A stretch of DNA of 64,000 nt from Streptomyces luteolifulvus (lineage in GTDB: Bacteria > Actinomycetota > Actinomycetes > Streptomycetales > Streptomycetaceae): positions 23,971 to 87,970 of the forward strand of contig NZ_VZRB01000035.1 of assembly GCF_008806595.1 (NCBI RefSeq). Reading direction: 5' to 3'. Positions 18,089 through 27,355 of this stretch are shown here, piece by piece (the first letter of the stretch is position 1; each line of letters opens with the position of its first letter). The notes under the pieces are model-generated. The model made no database searches and was not told the origin of the DNA. It saw only the letters and a program-made list of their open reading frames with translations. Both the position numbers and the translations under genes were made by a program.

Positions 18089-18122
18089 GCCCCGGTGGCC
18101 GGTCGGGTCCGGCCACCGGGGC
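18089..18122 (-). terminator. Intra-operon hairpin between binding protein and permease genes
   Basis: GCCCCGGTGGCCGG at 18089-18102 pairs perfectly with 18109-18122 over a six-base loop. It sits between the binding-protein stop (18137) and the permease start (18061). Such hairpins act as partial terminators or RNA stabilisers; which applies here is inference. Confidence 0.6.
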
Positions 18123-18136
18123 GTCCTGCGGTCGGA

Positions 18137-19738
18137 TCAGGAGTTGTCCTCGAGCGCGACCACGTTGCGGTAGGCGCTTTGGACCTTGTCCTTGCCGATC
18201 TGGTCGGTGATCTTGGACCATTCCCGGGCCACGTCGTCCAGTGCCTGCTGCGGATTGTCCTGGCCCGCCAGGGCAGCCGCGACACCGTTGGCCAGCGCGG
18301 ACATGTACTGGTTGACACCCGGAACGCGCAGGTCGAAGACGCGGTTGGGGCTCTTCTCCATGTCGGAGAGCGTTCGCGCGTACGAGGTGGCGACGTCCTT
18401 GTCCCAGCCCTGGACCTCCCAGAACGCCGGGTTGAAGTGGGTGTTGCGGTAGGGGTTGACACCGAAACGGCCGATGGTCAGGTCGAGGCCGGTGTTGGCC
18501 TCGTTGCTGAAGAAGCACAGGTAGTCGAAGGCCATCTGCTGGTGGCTGGAGGCCTTGGCCACCGCGGAGGTCCAACCCCAGGTGAAGTAAGGCGCCTGGT
18601 TGGGCTTGCTGTCCCACGACTTCGTGGTGCGGTTGTAGACCTCCGAGGACCCCGGCAGCGGCGCCGCCTGGACCTTGTTACGGATCCTGCTGTCCGGCTG
18701 CTGGGCCTGGATGAACGCGTCGTCCCAGGAGTAGGACATCAGCGTCTGGCCGCCGCCGAAGGAGAAGATCTCGTCTCCCAGGCCGAAATTGGCGCCGCCG
18801 GGTGCCCAGGTGGCCTTGGCCTTCACCATGTCCTCCAGGGCACGGACGAAGCCGGGGGTGTTGATCAGCGGCTTCATGGTCTCGATGTCGAAGAAGACAC
18901 CGCCCTTGACGTCCGGGTTCTTCACATACGGCGCCGCCCGGCTGATGAACGCGGAGAACGTCAGGTCGTCGCGCTTGGTCACCTCGGCACTGCCGTAGTT
19001 GCGCTTGCCGTCGCCGTCGAGGTCCTTGCCGCTGAAGAACCCGGCTATCTCCTGGTATTCGGCCCACGTCCTTGGCACCTGCAGGTCCTTGCCCGTGGCC
19101 TTCTTGTACGCCGCCTGCCGCTCGGGGTCCTTCAGCACATCGGTGCGGACCTTGAGGTAGTGCCGGTCACCGTCCACCGGGTACTGCACCACCTTCCCGT
19201 TCCAGGTCGCCACGTCCATGTAGGCCTTGGTGACGTCCTTCATGCCGGGGGTGTTGAGGTACTTCTCCGGCACCGGTGCCAGGTAGGGGGCCATGTCGCC
19301 GATCCACAGGGACGGGTAGAACATGACGTCGTAGGCGGGCTGTCCCGCCTGCAGGGGTGTGAGGATCTTCTGGTGCAGCTCGCCGAAGGGGACGTTGACC
19401 ACCTCCACCTTCCCGCCGGTGATCTCCTCGAACTGCTTGGCATGCAGTTGCGTCGGCTCACCGATGACGGGGACGGCATGGCTGATGATCTTCAGGGTCT
19501 GCCCGGAGTAGTCCTTGCGGCTGATCGACTCGTAGCTGCAGGGGCCGGGAGTGTCCTTGACCGTCGTGGCCGGGTAGTCCTTGCCGTACTTCTTGTAGCT
19601 GATCTCCGATCCGGGCTTGAAGAGTGCGGCCTTCTCCTTGGGCTTGTCCTGTTCCTGCGTCGGGGCGGTGCATGCGGTGGCGGTCAGGGCCGCGACGGCC
19701 GCGGCGGCGGCCAGGGCTGTGTACGGTCTGCTGCGCAT
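18137..19738 (-). CDS. Extracellular solute-binding lipoprotein of the sugar/polyol importer
   Basis: 533 residues, longer than typical sugar-binding proteins (about 420). Signal peptide MRSRPYTALAAAAAVAALTA ends in a lipobox-like ATAC at about residue 23, so the mature protein would be a lipoprotein on the outer face of the membrane. Trp/Tyr-rich segments such as SYSWDDAF and FTWGWTSA fit family 1 binding proteins. Length and gene context resemble GlpV-type glycerol-binding components, but the ligand is unproven. It is the first gene of the importer after the alcohol dehydrogenase, 18 bases downstream of it. Confidence 0.85.
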   Translation of the reverse strand: MRSRPYTALAAAAAVAALTATACTAPTQEQDKPKEKAALFKPGSEISYKKYGKDYPATTVKDTPGPCSYESISRKDYSGQTLKIISHAVPVIGEPTQLHAKQFEEITGGKVEVVNVPFGELHQKILTPLQAGQPAYDVMFYPSLWIGDMAPYLAPVPEKYLNTPGMKDVTKAYMDVATWNGKVVQYPVDGDRHYLKVRTDVLKDPERQAAYKKATGKDLQVPRTWAEYQEIAGFFSGKDLDGDGKRNYGSAEVTKRDDLTFSAFISRAAPYVKNPDVKGGVFFDIETMKPLINTPGFVRALEDMVKAKATWAPGGANFGLGDEIFSFGGGQTLMSYSWDDAFIQAQQPDSRIRNKVQAAPLPGSSEVYNRTTKSWDSKPNQAPYFTWGWTSAVAKASSHQQMAFDYLCFFSNEANTGLDLTIGRFGVNPYRNTHFNPAFWEVQGWDKDVATSYARTLSDMEKSPNRVFDLRVPGVNQYMSALANGVAAALAGQDNPQQALDDVAREWSKITDQIGKDKVQSAYRNVVALEDNS

Positions 19739-19756
19739 GAGGCTTCTCCTGTCGCG

Positions 19757-20782
19757 TCAGGGGATCAAGATCGCTCGGCCGCGTACGGTGCCGGCGTCCA
19801 GGTCGTCAAGGGCCTGCTGGAAGGAGGCGAGGGGGTACCGCTGCGTGTGCAGGGTGACCTTGCCCTGGGCCGCGAGGACCATCAGCTCGGAGAGGTCGTT
19901 GTAGGACCCGACGAGGTTTCCGATGAAGTTGATCTCCGTGGAGATGACGTCGATCGTCGGAACGTTCAGCCGGCCGCCGTAGCCGATGACGTAGTAGTCG
20001 CCATGGCGGCGCAGGCATGCCACGCCCGTCTCCACGGCGCCCCCCTCGCCGACGAAGTCGAGGACCGCCTCCGCCCCGTGCCCTGCGGTGAGCTCCCGTA
20101 CGCGTTCGGCCTCGCTTCCGTCCGCGACGATCGTGTGGTCGGCGCCCAGTTCCTTGGCCAGCGCGAGCGCCTCGGGGCTGCGGTCGATGACGATCATCTC
20201 GACCGGCGACAGGGCCCGCAGCACCTGAATGCCGATGTGCCCGAGGCCGCCGGCACCGATGACCACGGCCTTGTCGCCGGGCCGCAGCACCCGGGCCGCT
20301 TTGGCGACGGCGTGGTACGCGGTGAGTCCGGCGTCGGCCAGGGCGGCCACCGCGGCAGGCTCCAGGGAAGGGGCGAGGCGCACCACCGAGCGGGCCGTGG
20401 TCTTCAGGTACTCGGCGTAGCCCCCGTCGGTGTCGATTCCGGGGAAGGCCGAGTCCATGCAGTGCACATCGTCGCCCGCCCGGCAGGCGCGGCACAGGCC
20501 GCAGGTCACCAGCGGGTGCAGGATGACCGGATCGCCGACCTGGACGTGGGTGACGGCCTGCCCGACCTCTTCGACCCAGCCGGCGTTCTCATGACCGATC
20601 GTGTAGGGCAGGGCGACCCCGCTCTTCTGCTTCCACTGTCCTTCGAGGATGTGCAGATCGGTCCGGCAGACCCCGGCGCCCCCGATCCTCACGATCACAT
20701 CCAGCGGACCGGTGATCTGCGGGTCCCTCACGTCCATGAGCACGGGCGGCTCGTCGTACTCGATGACCTGCACGGCTTTCAT
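19757..20782 (-). CDS. Zinc-dependent alcohol dehydrogenase (MDR family)
   Basis: 341 residues. Catalytic zinc ligands are in GVCRTDLH (Cys about 38) and GHENAGWVEEVG (His about 63). The structural zinc loop has the Cys series CGLCRACRAGDDVHC. The nucleotide-binding motif is GAGGLGHIG near 175. It oxidises an alcohol or polyol with NAD(P). Divergent from the AcoR-like activator and leading the ABC importer, it is likely the first enzyme acting on the imported compound. ATG 20782, AGGGAGC upstream. Confidence 0.92.
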   Translation of the reverse strand: MKAVQVIEYDEPPVLMDVRDPQITGPLDVIVRIGGAGVCRTDLHILEGQWKQKSGVALPYTIGHENAGWVEEVGQAVTHVQVGDPVILHPLVTCGLCRACRAGDDVHCMDSAFPGIDTDGGYAEYLKTTARSVVRLAPSLEPAAVAALADAGLTAYHAVAKAARVLRPGDKAVVIGAGGLGHIGIQVLRALSPVEMIVIDRSPEALALAKELGADHTIVADGSEAERVRELTAGHGAEAVLDFVGEGGAVETGVACLRRHGDYYVIGYGGRLNVPTIDVISTEINFIGNLVGSYNDLSELMVLAAQGKVTLHTQRYPLASFQQALDDLDAGTVRGRAILIP

Positions 20783-20848
20783 CGCGGCTCCCTGCGAGTC
20801 GGCGGGTGGGTGGTGCGCCGATTACACAGGTCGCCGTTCGCCCGTCGA

Positions 20849-20887
20849 TGTCTCAGAAACCGTCCGCGTATGTCTCAATGTGATACA
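20849..20887. promoter_or_regulatory. Direct and inverted TGTCTCA repeats in the divergent promoter
   Basis: ATGTCTCA occurs at 20848-20855 and again at 20870-20877, 22 bases apart (about two helical turns). The second copy is also one arm of an imperfect inverted repeat, TGTcTCAatgTGAtACA, at 20871-20887. The block lies between the alcohol dehydrogenase and the activator gene and is a good candidate for the activator's own binding site. Confidence 0.5.
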
Positions 20888-20965
20888 GAACGTAGGCGTG
20901 GCGCCGTCGAGCTGTTCCAATCACTGCACCGAGGGACTGTGACGCACGCCGTACGGGAGTGTTAA

Positions 20966-22744
20966 ATGCCCCGACACCCATCCGGGAGCTCGCTGCGAGC
21001 AGCCAGAGAGCTCTACATGCAAGTCACCAAGGATCCGAGCGCCCGGCCGCTCGTGGTGGCCTCGTGGCACCGCTCGATGGAATACAAGGTGAAGTCCGGC
21101 AGCCTCGACGCCCCCTACCTGGACAACCCCAACCTCGACACCCCCCTCGCCCGGGCGGCGCTGCCGATCCTGGACAGGCTGCACGAGCAGCTCGCCGACG
21201 ACCCCGTGTCCACGATGATCACAGACCGCAACGGCGTGGTGCTGTCCCGGCAGGTGTCTCACGAGGGTCTGACGACGAACCTCAACCGTGTGCATTTGGC
21301 GCCGGGCCATGTGTTCGCCGAGCGCTACGTGGGCACCAACGGCATCGGGACCGCTCTGGCCAGCGGCCGCACGGTCATGATCGCGGGAAGTGAGCACTAC
21401 GTCGAGGCACTGCGGGACTTCCGCTGCGCGGCCGTACCGATCCTGCATCCCACCCGGCGCACCCTGCTGGGAGCCTTCAACCTCACCACCATCCAGCCGG
21501 GCTCCGACGGCATGCTGATGGCCTTCGCCCGCTCGGTCGCGGCCCAGATCGAGGCCGAGATCGCGGCGATCACCTCGCGGCGTGAACGGGCCCTGTTCCA
21601 GGACTACATGGAGGCATGCTCCTCGGTGCGCCCGGGGCCCGTACTGGCCCTCAACCGCGATGTCGTCATGATGAACGAGCAGTTCAGAGCGGCCGTGACC
21701 GGGCCGGACCACTACGCGCTGCTCGACCATGCCAGGGAGGTCGGCGAAGACCCCCGGTGGGAGGGGACCCGCAGCATCGCCCTGCCCTCCGGACGGGTCG
21801 CCGAACTCAGGGTCAGTCGCTGCCGCCGCGAGGACAGCGACGCGGGCGCCGTCTTCCGCGTACGGCTGATCGGGCGCCCCCAGCCCGGCCCTGCGGCCGT
21901 GCCCGCCCGGTCGAACCTGGGACTGGTCGGTTCCTGTCCGCACTGGCTGCGTGCGGTCGCCGACAGCGAAGCGGCCTTCGTCGCCGGGACGTGGCTGCGT
22001 CTCCTGGGCGAAGCCGGCGTGGGCAAGAAGACGCTGGTCGAGGCCCTGCACCGGGCCCACGGTGGCGGACGCAGCCTGGTGATGACACAGCCACCGGCGT
22101 CGGATGCACCGGCCGTCATCGAGCGCTGGCTGCATGACATCCAAAGGCTGCTGGTCGAGCCGTCCCACGTGCTCGTCCTGCACGACGTCCACCTGTTGAG
22201 CGACCCACTGCGGCAGCAGCTGACAAGCCTGTTGACGGACCTGGACGGCACCGCGACCGGGCAACTGGTGATGACCCGTCAGCCGTCGATGGTCAGCACC
22301 GACGATGAGCTCGACCGGCTCTGCGGCATCTCGGTGGAGATACCGCCGCTGCGCCATCGTCATGGGGACATCGAGCACCTGATGCGGTTCTTCCTGCGCA
22401 AGTACCGAGCGAGCGGCGAGAGCGGATTCTCGATGGATGCGCTGTCCATGCTGCAGCGATGTCCGTGGCCGGAGAACGTACGGCAGCTCGAGTCGGTGAT
22501 CCGTGGCCTGGCGCGGCGGCCCTCCGACCGGATGATCCACGCGGAGGACCTTCCGCCGGAATGCCGGGTGTCCTCGCACAAGGTCCTGACCACCATCGAA
22601 GCGCTGGAACGCGACGCCATTCTGCGCGGGCTGCTGAACCGTAACTCCAACGTCCAGCGCACCGCGCAGGACCTCGGGATCTCCCGCGCCACGATGTACC
22701 GCAAGATGCGCCGCTACGGGATCGTCCCGTCGAACCTGACCTGA
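20966..22744 (+). CDS. AcoR-like GAF/AAA/Fis transcriptional activator without sigma-54 loop
   Basis: 592 residues. An N-terminal GAF-type sensor (about 60-200) includes GTNGIGTALASG. The AAA domain has a Walker A GEAGVGKKT near 348 and Walker B VLVLHDVH near 395, but it is shortened and has no GAFTGA motif, the loop that contacts sigma-54. The C-terminus has a Fis-type helix-turn-helix, RTAQDLGISRATMYRKMRRY. Actinobacteria are not known to have sigma-54, so it probably works with the ordinary RNA polymerase. Divergent from the alcohol dehydrogenase/ABC operon, its likely target. Confidence 0.88.
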   Translation: MPRHPSGSSLRAARELYMQVTKDPSARPLVVASWHRSMEYKVKSGSLDAPYLDNPNLDTPLARAALPILDRLHEQLADDPVSTMITDRNGVVLSRQVSHEGLTTNLNRVHLAPGHVFAERYVGTNGIGTALASGRTVMIAGSEHYVEALRDFRCAAVPILHPTRRTLLGAFNLTTIQPGSDGMLMAFARSVAAQIEAEIAAITSRRERALFQDYMEACSSVRPGPVLALNRDVVMMNEQFRAAVTGPDHYALLDHAREVGEDPRWEGTRSIALPSGRVAELRVSRCRREDSDAGAVFRVRLIGRPQPGPAAVPARSNLGLVGSCPHWLRAVADSEAAFVAGTWLRLLGEAGVGKKTLVEALHRAHGGGRSLVMTQPPASDAPAVIERWLHDIQRLLVEPSHVLVLHDVHLLSDPLRQQLTSLLTDLDGTATGQLVMTRQPSMVSTDDELDRLCGISVEIPPLRHRHGDIEHLMRFFLRKYRASGESGFSMDALSMLQRCPWPENVRQLESVIRGLARRPSDRMIHAEDLPPECRVSSHKVLTTIEALERDAILRGLLNRNSNVQRTAQDLGISRATMYRKMRRYGIVPSNLT

Positions 22745-22819
22745 CGGCAAGGCCTCGCCCCGGGCGTGCCGCGCCAACGTGGGAGGGGCGGGCGGATCCC
22801 GTGTGGGACCGTGCGGGTG

Positions 22820-25369
22820 ATGGACGCTGTGCCGTGCCACGGCGCCGGGCGGACTGCCGGCCCGACCGGGTTCAATACGGCACGTGGCATCAGTCCGGCC
22901 GGCGCACCGGTCGTCGGAGCCGAGTACGAGGTGGTGTCCGAGGTGGAGAAGCGGATCACGGTGCTCAGTGAGAGCGACGACGATCCGTTCGCTCTGCACA
23001 ACGCCGCTTCGGCGGTGCTCGACGACCGGGGGAACGTCGTTGCCTGGAGCAGGCGTGCCGAAGAACTGCTCGGCTTCGCCGGGCCCGAGGTGATCGGCCG
23101 TCCGGCGCTCGACGTCCTGATCGACCCCGGCGACCTGACGGCCGCCAAGGCCGCGCGGGCGACGTGCAGGAGGGACGGAGGCTGGTTCGGCGTACTGGCG
23201 GTGCGGCATCGCAGCGGGCGTCTCGTCGAGATGGGTGTGAGGGTGGGCGCGCTGCAGCGCCGTGACGATGTCCGCGAGTGGCTCCTCGTCGGTGCACCCG
23301 CGGCGGAGGTCTTGGAGCAGCAAAGGGACCGAGCCGTCCTCGACGGGTTGTTCCGCCGGTGCCCGATCGGTCTGGTCGTGCACAGTCCCGACCTGACGGT
23401 TCTGCGGGTGAACCGGGCCATCGAGCAGTTCGCCGGAGTCCCGGCCGCCGAATTCCGGGGGATGCCCACGGGCACGCTGCTGGTCTCCGAGGATGCCCGG
23501 AGGTCGGTGGACCGGGTGCGCCAGGTGATGGAGAGCGGAAGATCACTCGTCTCCACCGAGCAGTACGCCCGTCTGGAGCGGGATCCGACGCGCGTCCGTG
23601 CCGCGTCCGTGTCGGCCTTTCGGCTGGAAGATCCCGCCGGCCGGGTCCTGGGAGTGGCCGAGACGGTCGAGGACGTCACCGAACGCCATCGCGCCCGGTT
23701 GCGTCTGGCGCTCCTCGACAAGGCCGGGGCCCGCATGGGATCGACGCTCGATGTGGGAGAGACGGCCAGGGAACTCGCGGATGTGATGGTCCCTCACCTG
23801 GCCGACTTCGTGTCGGTGGACCTGTCGCAGCCCGTGATGCGCGGCGAGGAGCCGGCGCACGCCCTGACGGTCCCGGTCGCACGGGTTGCGGTCCGCAGCG
23901 TCGTGGCCCAGCAGCCCGACGCGAGGAACCCGCAGGGGGAGCGGGTGCATTTCGCACCCGGCACGCCACAGGCCAGATGCCTCGCCGATGGGCGTCCCGT
24001 CCTGGAGCCGGTCCTGTCGCCCGACTGGTTCTGGGCGGATCCACGCCGGGGCGAGCCTGCACCGGATCTCTCGGCCCATTCCCTGATCGTGGTGCCGCTG
24101 GCCGCCCGTGGCTTGGTGCTGGGCGTGATGAGCCTGTGGCGAGCGCGGCACCCGGAGCCGTTCGAGGTCGACGATCTGACCCTCGCCCAGGAGCTCGCCT
24201 CGCGTGCCGCCGTCAGCATCGACAACGCCCGGCGCTTCACCCAGCAGCAGCAGACCGCGTCCACTCTGCAACGCGCGCTGTTGCCGAGGACGGTTCCGCA
24301 CCAGTCGGCCGTCGATGTGGCCCACCGCTACCTCCCGGCCAGCACGGCCCCCGGGCCCGGTGGTGACTGGTTCGACGTCATCCCTCTGTCCGGGGCCAGG
24401 GTGGCCCTCGTCGTCGGCGACGTGGCGGGCCACGGACTGCACGCCGCTGCCACGATGGGCCGGCTGCGTACCGCCGTCCACACCCTCGCCACCCTCGACC
24501 TGGAGCCGGACGAGGTCCTCTCCCGGCTGGACGACCTGGTCAACATCCTTGCTGCGGAACAGGAGACAGCCGGCCAACTGTCCGCGGTCGAACAAGTCGT
24601 CGGTGCCACCTGCCTGTACGCCGTCTACGACCCCGTCTCCCGGCAGTGCGTCGCGGCGCGCGCCGGCCACCCCCTGCCCGTGGTGACCGGAGCCGATGGG
24701 CAGGTCACCATGCTGGACCTGCCCCCGGGCCCGCCGCTCGGGCTGGGCGGCCTGCCGTTCGAGTCCCGGGAGATCGAACTGGCCGAGGGCAGTCTGCTCA
24801 CGCTCTACACCAACGGACTCATCGGTGAAGCACACATCGACGTCGACACGGGCCTGCAACGGCTGCGCGCGGCGCTCACACATCCCGCGGACCCCTTGGA
24901 GCAGACGTGCCAGGCAGTGGTCGAGTCCCTCGTGGCCGCGCAGCCCGCCGACGACATCGCCCTGCTCGTTGCGCGTACCCGTGTCCTGCCCCCGGAGAAC
25001 GTCGCCTCCTGGCACCTGCCGCTGCAACCGACCGCCGCCGCTCACGCCAGAACGCTCATCACCACCCAGCTTGCCCGCTGGGGGCTGGAACACCTGTCGT
25101 TCTCCACGGAACTGATCGCCAGTGAGTTGGTGACCAACGCCTACCGCTACGGCAGTGAGCCGGTGACCCTGCGACTGATCCGTGAACGCTCTCTGGTGTG
25201 CGAGGTCGCCGACGCCAGCCACACCGCACCGCACCTGCGTCGCGCCCGGACCACCGACGAGGGCGGGCGCGGCCTGTTCCTGGTGGCCCAGCTGACCGAG
25301 CGCTGGGGTACCCGCTACACGCGCGAGGGAAAGACCGTCTGGACCGAGCAGCCGTTGCTCGGGCCGTGA
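22820..25369 (+). CDS. PAS-GAF-SpoIIE phosphatase with HATPase domain
   Basis: About 849 residues from ATG 22820; a GTG at 22934 is an alternative and neither has a clear ribosome site. Order: two PAS domains (about 40-150 and 160-290), GAF (about 300-460), PP2C/SpoIIE phosphatase (GGDWFDVIP near 513, GDVAGHG), then a HATPase_c domain of the anti-sigma-factor kinase type (ASELVTNAYRYG near 767). The family dephosphorylates anti-anti-sigma factors in stress signalling. The usual YTDG near 663 reads LYTNGLIG, replacing a predicted metal-binding Asp by Asn. Its stop abuts the stop of the convergent PucR gene (TGATCA at 25367-25372). Confidence 0.88.
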   Translation: MDAVPCHGAGRTAGPTGFNTARGISPAGAPVVGAEYEVVSEVEKRITVLSESDDDPFALHNAASAVLDDRGNVVAWSRRAEELLGFAGPEVIGRPALDVLIDPGDLTAAKAARATCRRDGGWFGVLAVRHRSGRLVEMGVRVGALQRRDDVREWLLVGAPAAEVLEQQRDRAVLDGLFRRCPIGLVVHSPDLTVLRVNRAIEQFAGVPAAEFRGMPTGTLLVSEDARRSVDRVRQVMESGRSLVSTEQYARLERDPTRVRAASVSAFRLEDPAGRVLGVAETVEDVTERHRARLRLALLDKAGARMGSTLDVGETARELADVMVPHLADFVSVDLSQPVMRGEEPAHALTVPVARVAVRSVVAQQPDARNPQGERVHFAPGTPQARCLADGRPVLEPVLSPDWFWADPRRGEPAPDLSAHSLIVVPLAARGLVLGVMSLWRARHPEPFEVDDLTLAQELASRAAVSIDNARRFTQQQQTASTLQRALLPRTVPHQSAVDVAHRYLPASTAPGPGGDWFDVIPLSGARVALVVGDVAGHGLHAAATMGRLRTAVHTLATLDLEPDEVLSRLDDLVNILAAEQETAGQLSAVEQVVGATCLYAVYDPVSRQCVAARAGHPLPVVTGADGQVTMLDLPPGPPLGLGGLPFESREIELAEGSLLTLYTNGLIGEAHIDVDTGLQRLRAALTHPADPLEQTCQAVVESLVAAQPADDIALLVARTRVLPPENVASWHLPLQPTAAAHARTLITTQLARWGLEHLSFSTELIASELVTNAYRYGSEPVTLRLIRERSLVCEVADASHTAPHLRRARTTDEGGRGLFLVAQLTERWGTRYTREGKTVWTEQPLLGP

Positions 25370-26536
25370 TCACGCGGACCCCGATGTCCGAAGCTCGCGT
25401 GCCGCCAGTGCCCAGCTGATCTCCACCGTCGTATCCGGCGAGTCGAGGCGGGCGCCGGTCAGTTCCTCGAAGCGCCGCAGACGGTAGCGGACGGTGTTGA
25501 CGTGGATGTGCAGACTCCTCGAGACGTCGGCGATGTGCCGCCCTGTCTCCAGGTACAGCCGTACGGACTCCTCGATGAGCTCGCCGAAAGCGCCTTCCGC
25601 TTCGAGCGGCGTCAGATAGCGGGCAACGAGCACAGCGGAGAGTTCCGGCTCGCCGAGGACCGCCGCTCTCCAGGACAGGTCACCCAGGTCGTACACGCCT
25701 GTCCGGTCATAGGCACGGGCCGCGTCCAGCATGCGGCCGGCGGTCAGGAAGGACCGGTGGACCTCGCCGAGGTGCGTCGGGGGACCGAGTCCCGCAGTGA
25801 ACTCCAGCTCCCCGATGACGGGCCTGCTCTCCGTGACCCCCGCGATCGTCCCGTCCAGCACGGCGAGCATCGCGGTGCGGCCGTGTGCACGGCACAGCGT
25901 CTCCAGCACCCGCTCCGACCGGTCGAGGCCGAGACCGCCCCTCGGCACGGCTCTGATGGCCTGATAGCGACGCTGCGGATCCAGCCCGTAGATCGCGGCG
26001 CCGCTGTTGATCTCCGCCGCGCTGTGCGCCCCGTAGAGCAGGCCGCGCAGGAAGTCCGCGCGACGACGGGCGTCCCACAGGGCCGCATCGACTTCTGCCT
26101 GGCGGTGAACCGAGGCGATCTGCAGGCTTTCGGTGTCGGCGAGTTGCCACAGGGCCTTGGTGCGCTCGACCATCAGGAGCGGGTCGAGTCCTCGGTGGGT
26201 CGCTTCCGAGATGAACAGGTCGCGTATTGCGCCCAGTGCCCCCCTGAAGGCGCGCAGGCCGTCGCCCAGCGGTACTCCCCGGGTCACTCGGTCCCTGGCG
26301 ACATCCGCCTCGTCGATGTCCTCGGGCGCGGGCACCGAGCCGTCGCGCAGCACGGTGAGCGCACGCCTGAAGTGCCGGGACCACGCTTCCTCGACCAGTT
26401 CGCCGGGCACGGCGCGGTAGGACGGAATGCGGTCGGCCAGCCTCGTGCACAGTCGGTCGCCGACCTCGGCCTCCTTGCCGCGCATGGCGTCGATCACCGC
26501 CTCCAGCGTCTGTGCGCCGCCCTGCGGTCCGGTCAT
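25370..26536 (-). CDS. PucR/CdaR-type transcriptional regulator
   Basis: 388 residues from ATG 26536 (GAGGTGAA upstream); the frame continues to 26635 without a ribosome site. The N-terminal part is a helical sensor-like region with RGVPLGDGLRAF. A GGDEF-like middle domain follows, and the C-terminal PucR HTH contains HIHVNTVRYRLRRFEELTG near 345-365. Such regulators often control neighbouring catabolic genes. It is divergent from the carboxymuconolactone decarboxylase/SDR pair. Confidence 0.88.
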   Translation of the reverse strand: MTGPQGGAQTLEAVIDAMRGKEAEVGDRLCTRLADRIPSYRAVPGELVEEAWSRHFRRALTVLRDGSVPAPEDIDEADVARDRVTRGVPLGDGLRAFRGALGAIRDLFISEATHRGLDPLLMVERTKALWQLADTESLQIASVHRQAEVDAALWDARRRADFLRGLLYGAHSAAEINSGAAIYGLDPQRRYQAIRAVPRGGLGLDRSERVLETLCRAHGRTAMLAVLDGTIAGVTESRPVIGELEFTAGLGPPTHLGEVHRSFLTAGRMLDAARAYDRTGVYDLGDLSWRAAVLGEPELSAVLVARYLTPLEAEGAFGELIEESVRLYLETGRHIADVSRSLHIHVNTVRYRLRRFEELTGARLDSPDTTVEISWALAARELRTSGSA

Positions 26537-26564
26537 GGACTTCACCTCTGTTGTCGCCCGCGCG

Positions 26565-26580
26565 TTGTAGGAGCGAACAA
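26565..26580. promoter_or_regulatory. Possible operator between PucR gene and catabolic pair
   Basis: TTGT at 26565-26568 and ACAA at 26577-26580, an eight-base spaced inverted repeat, lie in the 164-base divergent gap. The arms are short, so this is only a candidate. Confidence 0.25.
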
Positions 26581-26700
26581 TATGCCCCCGGTCATCGTTT
26601 GCTGACGAGCCATCGACATCAGGCCCGCGGGACAAGCACAGTGACGTGACCGCCGGTGACGGCCGACAGACGGAACGCGTGTCTCAACTTGGAGGCTGCC

Positions 26701-27351
26701 ATGACCACGCAGGATGACCCACGGCGCGGCGATGCCACCGGGGCCGGCCCTCGCCTCACCCCGCTCGCCGAGGACCGCTGGGACACCCGGATCCGCCACC
26801 TGCTCGCCCTGGCCCCACGGGATCCGGGAGGCCGGGTCCCCAACATCTTCACCACCCTCGTACGCCATCCCGATCTCTACGAGCGCTTCATGCCGTTCGG
26901 CGCCCATCTGCTGCGCAGCGGCAGGCTTCCGGGCCGGGTCCGTGAACTGCTGATCCTTCGTACCGCGTTGCACACGGGGGCCATCTATGAATGGGGCCGC
27001 CACGTACCGCTGGCGAAGGCGGTCGGCCTCACCGAGGCCGAGATCGAACGGATTCTCCAGGGGCCGGATGCCGACGGATGGGCGGAGTACGAACGGCACC
27101 TGCTGCGCGCCGCCGATGAGCTCCACTTCGACGCACGGCTCTCCGCAGCCACCTGGGAGGCTCTCGCCGCGCTGCATGACGATGCCGACCTGCTGGAAAT
27201 CACCCTGCTCATAGGTCAGTACCACATGGTGGCGTTCTTCCTGAACTCGGCCGGCACACCACTCGATCCGGGCTTCGACCCGCCCCCTTTTTCCCCGGCT
27301 GCCGCGGGCACGACGGGGTCCACTGCGACAGGCTCCACCGAAGGGACATGA
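26701..27351 (+). CDS. Carboxymuconolactone decarboxylase family protein
   Basis: 216 residues from ATG 26701, with TTGGAGG upstream. The helical AhpD/CMD fold is recognisable in RELLILRTALHTGAIYEWGRH, where the Glu/His residues resemble CMD active-site positions. There is no Cys at all, so it cannot be an AhpD-type peroxidase. The reaction is unknown; such proteins accompany aromatic or steroid catabolic enzymes. It is followed after four bases by an SDR gene. Confidence 0.85.
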   Translation: MTTQDDPRRGDATGAGPRLTPLAEDRWDTRIRHLLALAPRDPGGRVPNIFTTLVRHPDLYERFMPFGAHLLRSGRLPGRVRELLILRTALHTGAIYEWGRHVPLAKAVGLTEAEIERILQGPDADGWAEYERHLLRAADELHFDARLSAATWEALAALHDDADLLEITLLIGQYHMVAFFLNSAGTPLDPGFDPPPFSPAAAGTTGSTATGSTEGT

Positions 27352-27355
27352 GGCC

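Noticed and set aside
17687..20965. Plus-strand open frame of 1092 codons
   Set aside because: It covers the permease, binding-protein and dehydrogenase genes on the opposite strand and has no recognisable domain.
20921..23383. Minus-strand open frame of 820 codons
   Set aside because: Antisense to the AcoR-like activator; composition rich in Arg/Gly/Gln without any motif.
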